Notes: generated from the letters alone by a model not told the origin. DNA of 64,000 nt from JAGWAJ01 sp965215155 (GCA_965215155.1 CBDCCY010000004.1:3100001-3164000), one strand, 5' to 3'; positions 44,480 to 53,645 are shown, numbered from the stretch's first letter. Program-made: numbers and translations.

Positions 44480-45544
44480 TCAGCCGCGTTCCCGTCCGCC
44501 CCGCAACTGGAAGCAGTGGCGCCCGGCCTCGTGCCGGGAGAACGGACGCCCGCTGCGGAGCTCGCGTTCCCCGGTGGCCACCTCGAAGACCGCGCACAGC
44601 TCGTAGGCGGCTCCCTGCCCCGGTTCGTAGCCGTAGGGCTCGCGCGTCACCGGGTCGGTGATGGCGACCTGGATGTCGGAGCTCCGCTGCAGCTCGTCGA
44701 GCGTCGCGGGAAGCCGCTCGTGCGTCGCCTCGTAGCGGTCGATGGCCTGCGAGATGACCTGCAGGTCCTGGGCGCGCCGCACGTCCAGCCGCTCGCGGCG
44801 CTGGCCGGCCGGGGAGCCGAGCGCCACGAGCCCGGCCACCACCGCGATCGCGACCGCCGCTGCCGCGACCGCCGGCAGAGGGTCGCGCCCGCGCTCCGGG
44901 CGCGCGTCGCGGGGATCCCGCTCCGCCTCGCGCAGGTCGCGGAGGTAGTAGCCGAACGCGCCGCCCGCGATCGCGGTCACGGTCAGCGCCCTCAGCACGA
45001 AGCGCGCCGTCAGCTCGCCGCCGAGGAAGCTGTAGAGGATGGCGGTAACGGCGCCCACCAGGACGCAGGAGGCAACGAAGAGCGTCAGGTAGGTGAGCTG
45101 CAGACGGATGCGCGACGCGCGGGCGCTCGGCTGCGCCTCGACGCCGCGGCGGATGACGCGGGTGACGTAGGCGAACACCGGGCTCGCCACCACCAGCGCG
45201 GACACCGACAGCCGCAGCAGCTCGCGGATGATCTCGGGCGGCACGCCGGCGGGGTCGGGGAGCGCGAGATCGACCAGCGCGAAGACCACCGCGCCCAGGT
45301 TGAAGGCGCTGACGAACAGCGCCATGAACATCACGACGTAGAGGAACGCCTCGCGGGGCCGGGTCGACACCGCGGGCCGCGGAACCGGGATCGGCGACTC
45401 GACGTCTGCGAATCCGGCCAGCGCCCGCCGGACCTGGTCGGCGGGCCACCCCGCGCGGATCAGGATGTCCTCGATCTGCCCCCGCGCGAGCCCCCGTTCG
45501 AGACCTTCCCTGACGAAACCGACCAGATCCGGGCTGAGCGCCAT
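44480..45544 (-). CDS. Membrane protein with DUF5671-like spans
   Basis: 354 residues starting MALSPDLVGFVREGLERGL. The first 60 residues form a small helical segment (GQIEDILIRAGWPADQVRRALAGF) like a UBA or SHOCT-type motif. Four or more spans follow (REAFLYVVMFMALFVSAFNLGAVVFALVDLAL ...), resembling DUF5671. A C-terminal soluble part (ERLDVRRAQDLQVISQAIDRYEATHERLPATLDEL) resembles the pseudopilin-type helix and may be periplasmic. The role is unknown; it is in an operon with the FMN-binding protein. Confidence 0.65.
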   Translation of the reverse strand: MALSPDLVGFVREGLERGLARGQIEDILIRAGWPADQVRRALAGFADVESPIPVPRPAVSTRPREAFLYVVMFMALFVSAFNLGAVVFALVDLALPDPAGVPPEIIRELLRLSVSALVVASPVFAYVTRVIRRGVEAQPSARASRIRLQLTYLTLFVASCVLVGAVTAILYSFLGGELTARFVLRALTVTAIAGGAFGYYLRDLREAERDPRDARPERGRDPLPAVAAAAVAIAVVAGLVALGSPAGQRRERLDVRRAQDLQVISQAIDRYEATHERLPATLDELQRSSDIQVAITDPVTREPYGYEPGQGAAYELCAVFEVATGERELRSGRPFSRHEAGRHCFQLRGGRERG

Positions 45545-45767
45545 CCGCGACCTCGTCCGCATCGTAGCACGCGTCTCCGGCCGGCCCTCCGGGTGCCGGC
45601 TGGCCCGCCCGATCGGCGGGAGCACGGCGGCCGGCCGGTCCCGTCCCGGCGTCCGGCCCGCGCGGCGCCCGTCCGCGACGGCGAGGGTATGCTCTACGGG
45701 ACGCTCGCCGGTGGCACCGAAGCGCTCCGCGCCATTGCTCCGGCCCCGGTGCACGAGGAGGTGTCCG

Positions 45768-46676
45768 ATGACGGGGAAGGCTCTTGTCGGCCTGCTGGTG
45801 CTCGTGCCCGTCATCGCGGGGGCGCAGACCGCGGAGCTCCCGCGCACGTCGTGGGGCGCGCCGGATCTCGCGGGCTACTGGGAGTACCGCAGCACCACGC
45901 CGCTCGAGCGCCCCGCGGAGCTCGCCGGCCGGGCGACGCTGACCCCGGACGAGGAGGCGGCGTACCTCGTCGAGCGGCACGCGGCCATCGGGCGCGAGCG
46001 CGACCTGCAACTGAACGCCGACTGGTGGCAGCCCGGCGGCCTCACGGACGGTCGGACGGCGCTGATCGTCGATCCGCCCGACGGCCGCCTGCCCGCGCGC
46101 ACGCCGGCGGGGCGGGAGCGCGTGCGCACGCTGGACGTAGGGTTCCGGGCGCGCACGGCCGACGGGCCGGAGGACCGCGAGCGCTACGAGCGCTGCATCA
46201 TGGGTCGCACCGTGCCGCTGCTCGCCGTCTCCCCCAATCGGCTCGCGCAGATCTTCCAGACGCCGGACTACGTGGCCATCCTCCACGAGCAGAACTCCGA
46301 CCTGCGCATCATTCCCCTCGACGGGCGGAAGGCTCCCCCGGCGCCGATCCGCCAGTGGCAGGGGACCTCGCGCGGGCGCTGGGAGGGGGACACGCTGGTC
46401 GTCGAGACGGCGGGCTTCAACGGCAAGTGGACGCTGCGGGGAGCGGGCCCGAACGCGCGCTACGTCGAGCGCTTCCGCCGCTCGGACGCGCGGACGCTCG
46501 ACTACCGCTTCACCGCCTACGACGCCGAATCGTTCTCCGCCCCCTGGGCGGTGGCGTTCCCCATCACGCGCGCAACCGGGCCGCTCTTCGAGAACGCCTG
46601 CCACGAGGGGAACTACAGCATGCCGCTCATCCTGCGCGGGGCTCGCGCGCAGGAGCGGGAGCGGGAACGGCCATAG
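45768..46676 (+). CDS. Secreted protein of the unnamed acidobacterial family (paralogue 2)
   Basis: 302 residues; the start at 45768 follows GAGGAGG and gives a short signal peptide (LLVLVPVIAGAQ). It repeats the blocks of the gene at 42220: SWGAPDLAGYWEYRSTTPLERP, IVDPPDGRLP, ADGPEDRERYERC, QIFQTPDYVAILHEQNSDLRIIPLDG, GRWEGDTLVVETAGFN and FENACHEGNYSMPLILRGAR. Two copies within 4 kb on opposite strands suggest an old local duplication with inversion. No known catalytic motif. Confidence 0.78.
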   Translation: MTGKALVGLLVLVPVIAGAQTAELPRTSWGAPDLAGYWEYRSTTPLERPAELAGRATLTPDEEAAYLVERHAAIGRERDLQLNADWWQPGGLTDGRTALIVDPPDGRLPARTPAGRERVRTLDVGFRARTADGPEDRERYERCIMGRTVPLLAVSPNRLAQIFQTPDYVAILHEQNSDLRIIPLDGRKAPPAPIRQWQGTSRGRWEGDTLVVETAGFNGKWTLRGAGPNARYVERFRRSDARTLDYRFTAYDAESFSAPWAVAFPITRATGPLFENACHEGNYSMPLILRGARAQERERERP

Positions 46677-46859
46677 GCGCGGGCTGGCCGGCAGCACGCT
46701 CCTTTCGAAGCCAGTTGCCGCCTCGCGCGGGGCCCCGGTCCGCCTCGCGGATTCTCACCGGCTTGCCGTAGACTTCCGGGACTCCGGGACTTCGGCCGAC
46801 CTGGAATGCTACGGAAGCGGGCCGAGACGACGGTTGCGCACGAGTTGGAGGAACAGGTG

Positions 46860-47639
46860 ATGACCGGTTGGGAGGAGGCCTTCGAGGCAGCCGAACGCGC
46901 CGCGGACGCGACGCTCGAGGCCGCTCAGGCACTGGTGTCGGAGACGAAGAAGATGCAGAAGGCGGCCAGGGTGGGGCATGTCGCCGGCATGAAGCGCAGT
47001 CAGGGTGCGCTCGACGCCGCCCTTGCGGGCCTGGGTCAGGCGGTCGCCGAGGCCGCCCGCGCGTGGCCGTTTGCGGACGACGAAGAGGAGCGGCACCTGG
47101 AGAGCGACTACGCCGGCGAACTGCGCCGGACGGCCCGGGAGCGCGGTCTGGAGATCCACGAGCGCGACGGTCAACTGATCTCTCATCCGTCCATCGTGCG
47201 CATATTGCCCGGCGCCCGGGCGGTCCGGGTGGACCGCAAGAAGGTGTCCACGATCCGACCGTCCCATCTGGCCGGCCTGCTGCTGGAGAACCAGAAGAAG
47301 CGCAGCCGCTACGACTCGGATCGGTTTCTGGAGGCGCTCTACGCTGCCTATTCCGTCGTGCGTGGAGAGGGGGCGAGCGGGGTGGCCCGGGGCCAGGGAC
47401 CGGTGGTGAAGCTGGCGAGGATCTACGACATGCTCGTCCTGCGGCCCGGCAGCAAGCGGGACTACGACAAGACCGATTTCGCGCGCGACCTGTACATGCT
47501 GCAGGCGCAGGGTTCCCAACGGACCAGGGCGGGCGCCCGGGTCTCCTTCCACGGCACGCGCTCCGCGTCCTTCACCTTCGTGGGTCCGGACGGCCAGGTG
47601 GTCAACTACTACGGGGTCCGGTTCACCGAGGCCGGGTGA
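46860..47639 (+). CDS. Unrecognised protein leading a helicase/ATPase island
   Basis: I chose the ATG at 46860, nine bases after GGAGG. It is 259 residues. The N-terminal 80 are mostly helical and coil-forming (EAFEAAERAADATLEAAQAL, SETKKMQKAARVGH). The rest has ISHPSIVRILPGARAVRVDRKKVSTI, RPSHLAGLLLENQKKRSRYDSDRFLEALYAAY, LARIYDMLVLRPGSKRDYDKTDFARDLYML and SFHGTRSASFTFVGPDGQVV. Its stop overlaps the start of the next gene (TGATG). The linked ATPases and SNF2 helicase suggest a defence role; the family cannot be named. A DNA- or nucleotide-binding adaptor is one option. Confidence 0.75.
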   Translation: MTGWEEAFEAAERAADATLEAAQALVSETKKMQKAARVGHVAGMKRSQGALDAALAGLGQAVAEAARAWPFADDEEERHLESDYAGELRRTARERGLEIHERDGQLISHPSIVRILPGARAVRVDRKKVSTIRPSHLAGLLLENQKKRSRYDSDRFLEALYAAYSVVRGEGASGVARGQGPVVKLARIYDMLVLRPGSKRDYDKTDFARDLYMLQAQGSQRTRAGARVSFHGTRSASFTFVGPDGQVVNYYGVRFTEAG

Positions 47640-48625
47640 TGGCCAACACCCTCTCCCTGCGGGACTGGCTGGGCCGCATGGACGAGGAGTACCTCTCGTC
47701 GTTCATCCGCGCCGGCGGCGCCTCGATCAAGTTCGTCGTCACGCCGGATGCCCTGCAGCCGGAGCTGGAGGAGGCGCTGACCCGCCGCAGCCGGGAGCTG
47801 GATTGCCTGTTCGTGAAGCTCGATGCGGCGACGCTGCGGGCCCATATGCCGCAGGACCTCTTCTTCGCACTGGCCAGGCGAATCGACTGGAGACGCACGG
47901 CGCGCCGGTTGATCCTGGGTCTGGCCGCGGGCGCGGGGTACCGGACCGAGGGCCTGGACGCTGCCGCCGAAGGCAACGTCTTCGACGCCATCGCCGCGGC
48001 CAACGGGCTCGAACGGCAGTTCGTGCTCCAGGCCCTTCGGCCGGCCGTGCAGGAGCGGGTCTTCCGCAATCGAAGGCTGGTCAGGGACTTTCGGGTGGCC
48101 ATGACCGCGCTCTGCCAGCAGGAGGAGAGCTGCGAGGGGGCGGACTACGCGGGCCAGGCCCTGCTGAGCTGGCTGAACGGGCACAATCCGCGCGTGAGCA
48201 GCATTCGGCCGATCCCGATCTACACCGGCATCAACCGCACCACGGCGCGGTACTTCATCGAGTCGGCCCTGCACTGGTTGCGGGACGCCGGGTACTCGGG
48301 GACCGTGCTGCTGCTGGACAACCGTCGCGTCAGTGTGGCGCGCAACCCCCGGGACGGCGGCCGCTACTACACGCGGGCCATGGCGATGGATCACTACGAG
48401 CTGCTGCGGGAGTTCGTGGACGATGTCGACCGTTTGGCAGGGACCCTGATGCTCGTGACGACCGGCGAGGGCTTTCTCGACGACGATGCGCGCGGGAAGG
48501 GGTTCGGAATCTACGAAGCCTTGAAAGCCCGGGTGATGGACGACGTGCACGACCGGAACCTGGTCAATCCGGTCGCGTCCCTGGTGCGCTTGTCGCGGGA
48601 GGGCCCGCATGGCAGATCGGGATGA
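47639..48625 (+). CDS. DUF2791/BREX-type P-loop paralogue with degenerate ATP site
   Basis: 328 residues. The layout follows DUF2791-type ATPases: N-terminal RDWLGRMDEEYLSSFI, then RAGGASIKFVV (residues 24-34) where a GxxGxGKS Walker A should be, GYSGTVLLLDNRRVS (LLDN at 225-228 in place of LLDE), DHYELLREFVDDVDRLAGTLMLVTTGEGFL and VMDDVHDRNLVNPVASLVRLS. Both the Lys of Walker A and the Glu of Walker B appear replaced. It overlaps its intact paralogue by 17 nt. A non-hydrolysing partner subunit is the simplest reading. Confidence 0.8.
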   Translation: MANTLSLRDWLGRMDEEYLSSFIRAGGASIKFVVTPDALQPELEEALTRRSRELDCLFVKLDAATLRAHMPQDLFFALARRIDWRRTARRLILGLAAGAGYRTEGLDAAAEGNVFDAIAAANGLERQFVLQALRPAVQERVFRNRRLVRDFRVAMTALCQQEESCEGADYAGQALLSWLNGHNPRVSSIRPIPIYTGINRTTARYFIESALHWLRDAGYSGTVLLLDNRRVSVARNPRDGGRYYTRAMAMDHYELLREFVDDVDRLAGTLMLVTTGEGFLDDDARGKGFGIYEALKARVMDDVHDRNLVNPVASLVRLSREGPHGRSG

Positions 48626-49889
48626 CCTCGAGCTGACCCGTCGGCGGGCCCTCGAGGCGCTGCGCAACGGAGTTCCCAACCCGGCGGCGGTCGAGATCCT
48701 CGGTTGCCGTCAGCCGGCCGCGGAAGCCGCGTTCACGGAACGGCTGACGCGAGCTGCGGAGAGCGACGGTCGCTCCGGCGGCGTGTCCGGAGTCCTGTTC
48801 TCCGGCGACTTCGGTTCGGGCAAGTCCCACCTCCTGACCCACCTGGAGCGCCTCGCCTTGTCGCAGGGTTTCGTGTGCAGCCGGGTGGCCGTGAGCAAGG
48901 AGACGCCGCTCTACGACCTCGGCAAGGTCTTCAAGTCCGCGGTCGAGAACGCGCGGATGCCCGGCCGGCAGGGGAGGATGATCGAGGAGCTGGGATCCGC
49001 CATGGACTGGAAGTCCGAAACAGCAAGCGGTTTCTTCCAGTGGACGGACAGCGAGGCCCGGGCCGGCCGGCTCAGCCTCCTTTTCCCGGCAAGCCTTCTC
49101 GTCTACGAGCGGCTGGGAAACCCCGAGATCAACAGTCGAATCGAGTCCTTCTGGGCAGGAGACCGAATCAGGGTGGCGGACGTCAACGAAGGGTTGCGAC
49201 AGATCGGACAGAAGAAGAACTACTCCTTCCGCGCACCGAAGGCCGCGGACCTGCCGCCGCACCGGCTGCGCTTCGCGACGGCGCTCATCCGGGCCGCGGG
49301 CTACCGGGGGTGGGTGATCCTGCTCGACGAGATCGAATTGGTCGGGTACTACTCGCTCCTGCAGCGGGGCCGATCCTATGCGGAGCTGGCCCGCTGGCTG
49401 GGACCGGCGGCCGGCGACGTCTGCCCGGGGCTGGTCGCCGCGGGCACGGTCATCGACGCGTTCTACCTGGACGTCATCAGTCCCGACGGGAAGCAGGATT
49501 GCGACTACGTCCGACCGAGGATGGAGGCGAGCCGGCATGCGGACCTCGCCGTCCGCGCCGAGGCGGGCATGCGCCTGCTGCACGACCAGCGCTGCATCCC
49601 GCTGGAGCATCCGACCGACGAGGACGTCAGGGGGACCATCGAGAAGCTGCGTCGGATCTACAGCGAGGCCTACCGGTGGGACGCGCCGGCGGTGGAGGTG
49701 ACGAGCAGCCGTGCCGGGACGCAGGATCGGATGCGCTACTGGGTTCGCGCCGCCATCATCGAGTGGGACCTCATGCGCATCTACCCGGGGGCGCGTCCCG
49801 AGACCGTGGACGGCGGGTTTCGCCACACGTTCCAGCAGAACACCGACTTGGAACGGGCTTCCCCGGATGATCCGGCGGATGCCGGCTAG
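48609..49889 (+). CDS. DUF2791/BrxD-like ATPase
   Basis: 426 residues. Walker A is GDFGSGKS (66-73) and Walker B is WVILLDEIELVG (LLDE 238-241). Other BREX-ATPase blocks are present: VPNPAAVEILGCRQPAAEAAF, RVAVSKETPLYDLGKVFKSAV, GYYSLLQRGRSYAELARWLG, LRRIYSEAYRWDAPAV, and MRYWVRAAIIEWDLMRIYPGAR. In BREX type 2 and TerB-linked systems such an ATPase (BrxD) accompanies a helicase. No PglX, PglZ or BrxL is seen in this window, so this is not a standard BREX. Its TAG stop is the first three bases of the palindromic repeat. Confidence 0.85.
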   Translation: MADRDDLELTRRRALEALRNGVPNPAAVEILGCRQPAAEAAFTERLTRAAESDGRSGGVSGVLFSGDFGSGKSHLLTHLERLALSQGFVCSRVAVSKETPLYDLGKVFKSAVENARMPGRQGRMIEELGSAMDWKSETASGFFQWTDSEARAGRLSLLFPASLLVYERLGNPEINSRIESFWAGDRIRVADVNEGLRQIGQKKNYSFRAPKAADLPPHRLRFATALIRAAGYRGWVILLDEIELVGYYSLLQRGRSYAELARWLGPAAGDVCPGLVAAGTVIDAFYLDVISPDGKQDCDYVRPRMEASRHADLAVRAEAGMRLLHDQRCIPLEHPTDEDVRGTIEKLRRIYSEAYRWDAPAVEVTSSRAGTQDRMRYWVRAAIIEWDLMRIYPGARPETVDGGFRHTFQQNTDLERASPDDPADAG

Positions 49890-49967
49890 GAGTCTGCGCC
49901 GCAGAAACGTGCCATGGAGCGGTTCGTGCCCGCGCAGACTCCCAACGCGCCCGTGAGGGCGCGCTAG
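49887..49967 (+). repeat. Palindromic repeat element (family R), second locus
   Basis: Begins with the TAG of the ATPase gene, then GAGTCTGCGCCGCAG, a variable centre with TGCCATGGAG, the inverse GCGCAGACTC, and CCAACGCGCCCGTGAGGGCGCG ending in CTAG at 49964-49967. It matches 42147-42223 closely outside the centre. It separates the ATPase stop from the helicase start (49989) by 99 bp, so the helicase may be translated independently. Confidence 0.8.
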
Positions 49968-49988
49968 ACCGACCCCGGACTCGAGCTG

Positions 49989-52169
49989 ATGGGGATGCTG
50001 TCCGCCGTCCAGCGCGTCTGGAAGGACGGCCTGCTCCGCACGCGTCGAAATCCACCGCCTTCGCGCCCGAATGCTCCGGAGGTTTCGAGCGCCGCGCCAT
50101 CGGAACCGGAGCCGCGGGCTGGTGTCGGGCCGCCCGCTGACCACTCCGGGGCCGATGTGGCGGGGTGGTTGCGAATCGTCGAGGAGAACGACGGAGCGGC
50201 GGTCCACGCCGCGCTGTTTCTGACCTCCGGCCGCGGAGAGCCAGTCGGATTCTGCTTCACCCGCGGCGAGCGGTACCAGTCGACGTCGTGGCCGCCGCGG
50301 GCGGGCGAGCCTGCTGATCTCTCGTCTCTCGTGGGATCGTTGCTACGGGCCGCCGTTCCGGCACCGGTGCTGGTGCTCGGTCTGGCGAGCGAGGCGGCGA
50401 GCGGATTCCCGGAGGGCGTCGTCTCCGGGTTGCCGTGGGGCTGCGTTGCAGCGGCCGCCGTCGAGGGTGATCTCGGGGGGGCCGGCGGCACCTCCGGTGC
50501 CGCGGTGGAGTGGAGCCGAGCGCCTGACAACGGATCGGCTGCCCGCCGGCTCTTCGGTGAGATCTGTCGACAGACTGCCCCGTTCGAGCCGTTGGAGCGT
50601 GCCGGGCTTGCGCTGGAAGTAGCGTTCGCAGACGTGAGGGTCGAAGGCCTGACGGCGGTGGGGGGGCTGACCACCGTGATCGCCCTGTCGGCCCCGGCCA
50701 GCCGCCAGGGTCGGCCGACCGGCGCCGGAGAGCGACCGTCTCCCGGTGCGAACCTCGCGGAGCGGCTGTGGGCAGCCCTGGCCCCGCCCCCGCGTCGTGC
50801 AGGTCTCGACGAAGCGATCGCGCTCGACTGGCCCCGGCCGCTGATGCCCTTCCAGCAGGAAGGCGTGCTGGCGCTGCTGGCCCGCGATCGCCTGCTGTTG
50901 GCCGACGACATGGGGTTGGGCAAGACCGTGCAGGCAATCGCCGCAGTCCGGATTCTGCAGGCGAGGAACACGACTGCCGCGTGCCTGGTCGCGGCCCCGG
51001 CCAGTCTGCTGGACCAGTGGCGACGGGAGATCGCCAAGTGGGCGCCGGAGCTCTCCGCCATCATCGTTCGCGGGTCGGCCGCGGATCGCGAATGGCAATG
51101 GGCGGCGCGGGTCGACGTCACGCTGGTGAGCTACGACACGCTGCGCGCCGACGCAGGGCGCGCCCCCCGGGCGACGGTGGGGAAGAGGCGCTGGGATGTC
51201 GTCGTCGCCGACGAGGCGCAGCGGCTCAAGAACCGCAACGACACCAGCGACGTACTCAAGCGGCTGCGGCGTGCCCGTTCCTGGGCCCTCACCGGGACGC
51301 CGATCGAGAATCACGAGGAGGAGCTGGCCTCGATTCTCGAGTTCGTCGACCACGTCGACGGCGGCGCCCCGAAGCGGTACCGACCGGGCGACGCGCTACG
51401 CGCCCGGCACCGCGAGTTGCAGCTCCGGCGCCGGAAGGGCGAAGTCCTCGACGAGCTTCCCGACAAGCAGATCACGAAGGTGCCGATCGAGCTGAGCCCG
51501 AGGCAGCGCGGCAGCTACGAGCGGGCCGAACGGGACGGCATCATCTATCTGAAATCACTCGGCGCGGAGGTCCGCCTCGAGCATGTGCTGGAGCTCATCA
51601 CGCGCCTGAAGCAGATCTGCAACGCCGACCCGCAGACTGGCGAGTCCAGCAAGTTGGCGGACATCCGGGACCGGCTCGCGCAACTGACGGCGCAGGGGCA
51701 CCGGGCGCTCGTGTTCTCGCAGTACACGAGCGACACGTCCGGCGTGGGCGCCGCCGTCCGTCGTCTGGAGGCGTTCCGCCCGCTCGCGTTCACCGGCGGC
51801 ATGAGCCGGGAGGAACGGACCGCCGTCGTCGACCGCTTCCGGGCCGACGACATGCACAAGGTGCTCGTGCTGTCGTTGCGCGCGGGCGGCCTCGGTCTCA
51901 ACCTGCCGGAGGCGTCCTACGTGTTCCATCTCGACCGCTGGTGGAATCCGGCCATCGAGCGCCAGGCGGAGGATCGGAGTCACCGCATCGGCCAGACCGT
52001 CAAGGTCCACGTAGTCAAGTACTCCTGCATCGGAACCATCGAGGAACGGATCGATGCCGTCCTCGAGCGCAAGCAGGCGCTGTTCGAGGAACTCGTCGAC
52101 GACGTGTCGCTGGATCTGACCGCGCGCATGAACCGACGAGAGCTACTCGGGCTCTTCGGCCTCGGATAG
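49989..52169 (+). CDS. SNF2-family DNA helicase/translocase
   Basis: 726 residues. The first 270 are an uncharacterised, mixed alpha/beta N-terminal part. Then follow SNF2 motifs: PFQQEGVLALLA (Q-like), LLLADDMGLGKTVQAI (Walker A at 306-313), VSYDTLRAD, VVVADEAQRLKN (motif II, DEAQ), ALTGTPIENHEEEL, RALVFSQYTS, VLSLRAGGLGLNLPEAS, and WNPAIERQAEDRSHRIGQ (motif VI). It would move on duplex DNA. Together with the two ATPases it looks like the effector or motor of a defence module. The N-terminal part may bind the partner proteins. Confidence 0.88.
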   Translation: MGMLSAVQRVWKDGLLRTRRNPPPSRPNAPEVSSAAPSEPEPRAGVGPPADHSGADVAGWLRIVEENDGAAVHAALFLTSGRGEPVGFCFTRGERYQSTSWPPRAGEPADLSSLVGSLLRAAVPAPVLVLGLASEAASGFPEGVVSGLPWGCVAAAAVEGDLGGAGGTSGAAVEWSRAPDNGSAARRLFGEICRQTAPFEPLERAGLALEVAFADVRVEGLTAVGGLTTVIALSAPASRQGRPTGAGERPSPGANLAERLWAALAPPPRRAGLDEAIALDWPRPLMPFQQEGVLALLARDRLLLADDMGLGKTVQAIAAVRILQARNTTAACLVAAPASLLDQWRREIAKWAPELSAIIVRGSAADREWQWAARVDVTLVSYDTLRADAGRAPRATVGKRRWDVVVADEAQRLKNRNDTSDVLKRLRRARSWALTGTPIENHEEELASILEFVDHVDGGAPKRYRPGDALRARHRELQLRRRKGEVLDELPDKQITKVPIELSPRQRGSYERAERDGIIYLKSLGAEVRLEHVLELITRLKQICNADPQTGESSKLADIRDRLAQLTAQGHRALVFSQYTSDTSGVGAAVRRLEAFRPLAFTGGMSREERTAVVDRFRADDMHKVLVLSLRAGGLGLNLPEASYVFHLDRWWNPAIERQAEDRSHRIGQTVKVHVVKYSCIGTIEERIDAVLERKQALFEELVDDVSLDLTARMNRRELLGLFGLG

Positions 52170-52278
52170 AGACGAGTGGGACCGCGGGCCCGACGCCGAC
52201 CTGCGCGGTGGACCGGTCGAGTCGCCTCGTGCTTGAATGACGCGTCGACAGCCCACCAGGCACCGGCAGCGACCGCCC

Positions 52279-53535
52279 ATGACCAGTCCCGCCGACGGCC
52301 TGCACGCCGCGCCCGTGGGCCAGACCGAGCGCATCGACGCGATCGACGTCCTGCGCGGCTTCGCCCTGCTCGGCATCCTGCTGATGAACGTCCAGTCGTT
52401 CGCGATGCCGCAGGCGGCCTACTTCAACCCCACCGCCTACGGCGACCTCGAGGGCGCGAACCTCGGCGTCTGGGTGGCGGTCCGGATGCTGGCCGACCAG
52501 AAGTTCATGACGATCTTCTCGATGCTCTTCGGGGCCGGGATCGTCCTGATGGCGGAACGGGCAGAGGCGCGGGGCGACGCCCGCCGGGTGCACTACCGCC
52601 GCATGGGTTGGCTGCTGGTCATCGGGTTGCTGCACGCGCACCTGCTCTGGTCGGGCGACATCCTGTTCCTCTACGCGGTCTGCGGCATGCTGGTCTACCC
52701 GCTGCGCCGCCAGCCGCCCGGGCGCCTGATCGCGATGGGGCTGGGTCTGCTGGCGGTCGCGTCGGCCTACTCCATCGGGTCGGGGGTGTCGCTCCCGTAC
52801 TGGCCGGAGGAGGCGCGCGAGGGATTCGCGGCCGGCGTGTGGCGGCCAGCGCCGGAGATGATCGAGGCGGAGCTCGCCGCCATGCGCGGCGGCTGGCTCG
52901 ACCAGCAGCTCACCCGATCGGCGGGGGCCCTCGCGTTCGAGACCCTGCTCCTGATCACGTGGGGCGTCTGGCGCGCGGGCGGGCTGATGCTGATCGGGAT
53001 GGCGCTCTTCAAGCGCGAGGTCTTCGGCGCGCAGCGTTCCCCGCGCTTCTACGCGGCTCTGATTGCGGTGGCGGTAGCGGTCGGCCTGCCGCTCCAGGCC
53101 TACGGAATTTCCCTCGACTTCGACCGCGGATGGTCGTTCTGGTCGTTCTTCATCGGCGTGCAGTTCAACTACTGGCCGAGCATCGCCGTCAGCCTCGGCT
53201 ACGTCGGCCTGGTCATGCTGGCGTGCCGGACTGAGGCGTTGCGCGGCCTGACGCGGCCGTTCGCCGCCGTCGGCCAGACCGCCCTGACCAACTACCTGGC
53301 GCAGACGGTCCTCTGCACGACGATCTTCTACGGTCACGGCCTCGGCTGGTTCGGCTCCGTGGATCGCGTCGGGCAGATCGGCGTGGTGGCCTTCGTGTGG
53401 GCGGTCCAGCTCATCGCCTCGCCCCTCTGGCTGCGGCGCTTCCGGTTCGGGCCGGCCGAGTGGGCGTGGCGCTCCCTCACCTACGGCGCGCGCCCGGCGC
53501 TGCGTCGGGCGCCGGCCCCCGAACCCGCTCACTGA
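52279..53535 (+). CDS. DUF418 (YeiB-like) membrane protein
   Basis: 418 residues from ATG 52279; an upstream in-frame ATG (52237) is less likely. The pattern RIDAIDVLRGFALLGILLMN, FMTIFSMLFGAGIVLM, RRMGWLLVIGLLHAHLLWSGDIL, and the C-terminal RPFAAVGQTALTNYLAQTVL with FGPAEWAWRSLTYG is typical of DUF418 proteins, acyltransferase-3 relatives with about ten spans. Physiological role unclear, possibly acyl transfer. It lies 109 bp after the helicase on the same strand but is a general envelope gene, not obviously part of that module. Confidence 0.85.
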   Translation: MTSPADGLHAAPVGQTERIDAIDVLRGFALLGILLMNVQSFAMPQAAYFNPTAYGDLEGANLGVWVAVRMLADQKFMTIFSMLFGAGIVLMAERAEARGDARRVHYRRMGWLLVIGLLHAHLLWSGDILFLYAVCGMLVYPLRRQPPGRLIAMGLGLLAVASAYSIGSGVSLPYWPEEAREGFAAGVWRPAPEMIEAELAAMRGGWLDQQLTRSAGALAFETLLLITWGVWRAGGLMLIGMALFKREVFGAQRSPRFYAALIAVAVAVGLPLQAYGISLDFDRGWSFWSFFIGVQFNYWPSIAVSLGYVGLVMLACRTEALRGLTRPFAAVGQTALTNYLAQTVLCTTIFYGHGLGWFGSVDRVGQIGVVAFVWAVQLIASPLWLRRFRFGPAEWAWRSLTYGARPALRRAPAPEPAH

Positions 53536-53645
53536 CCGCCAGACAACGCCGGGCTCCGTCGAGGCCTCCGTGACCCTTCGCGAAACGGTCGCGAACGGAC
53601 ATCGCTCATATTGTGTTCGTTGGCGTCCGATGCCGTCCGGGTAGA

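Noticed and set aside
43013..46771. 1252-residue plus-strand ORF
   Set aside because: It spans several real genes on both strands and changes composition at their borders, so it is not a single protein. Only its overlap with 45768-46676 is coding, and in another frame.
46860..52169. Calling the helicase island a BREX system
   Set aside because: Only ATPase and helicase components are present. PglX, PglZ, BrxA/B and BrxL are missing in the window, so the name would overstate the evidence.
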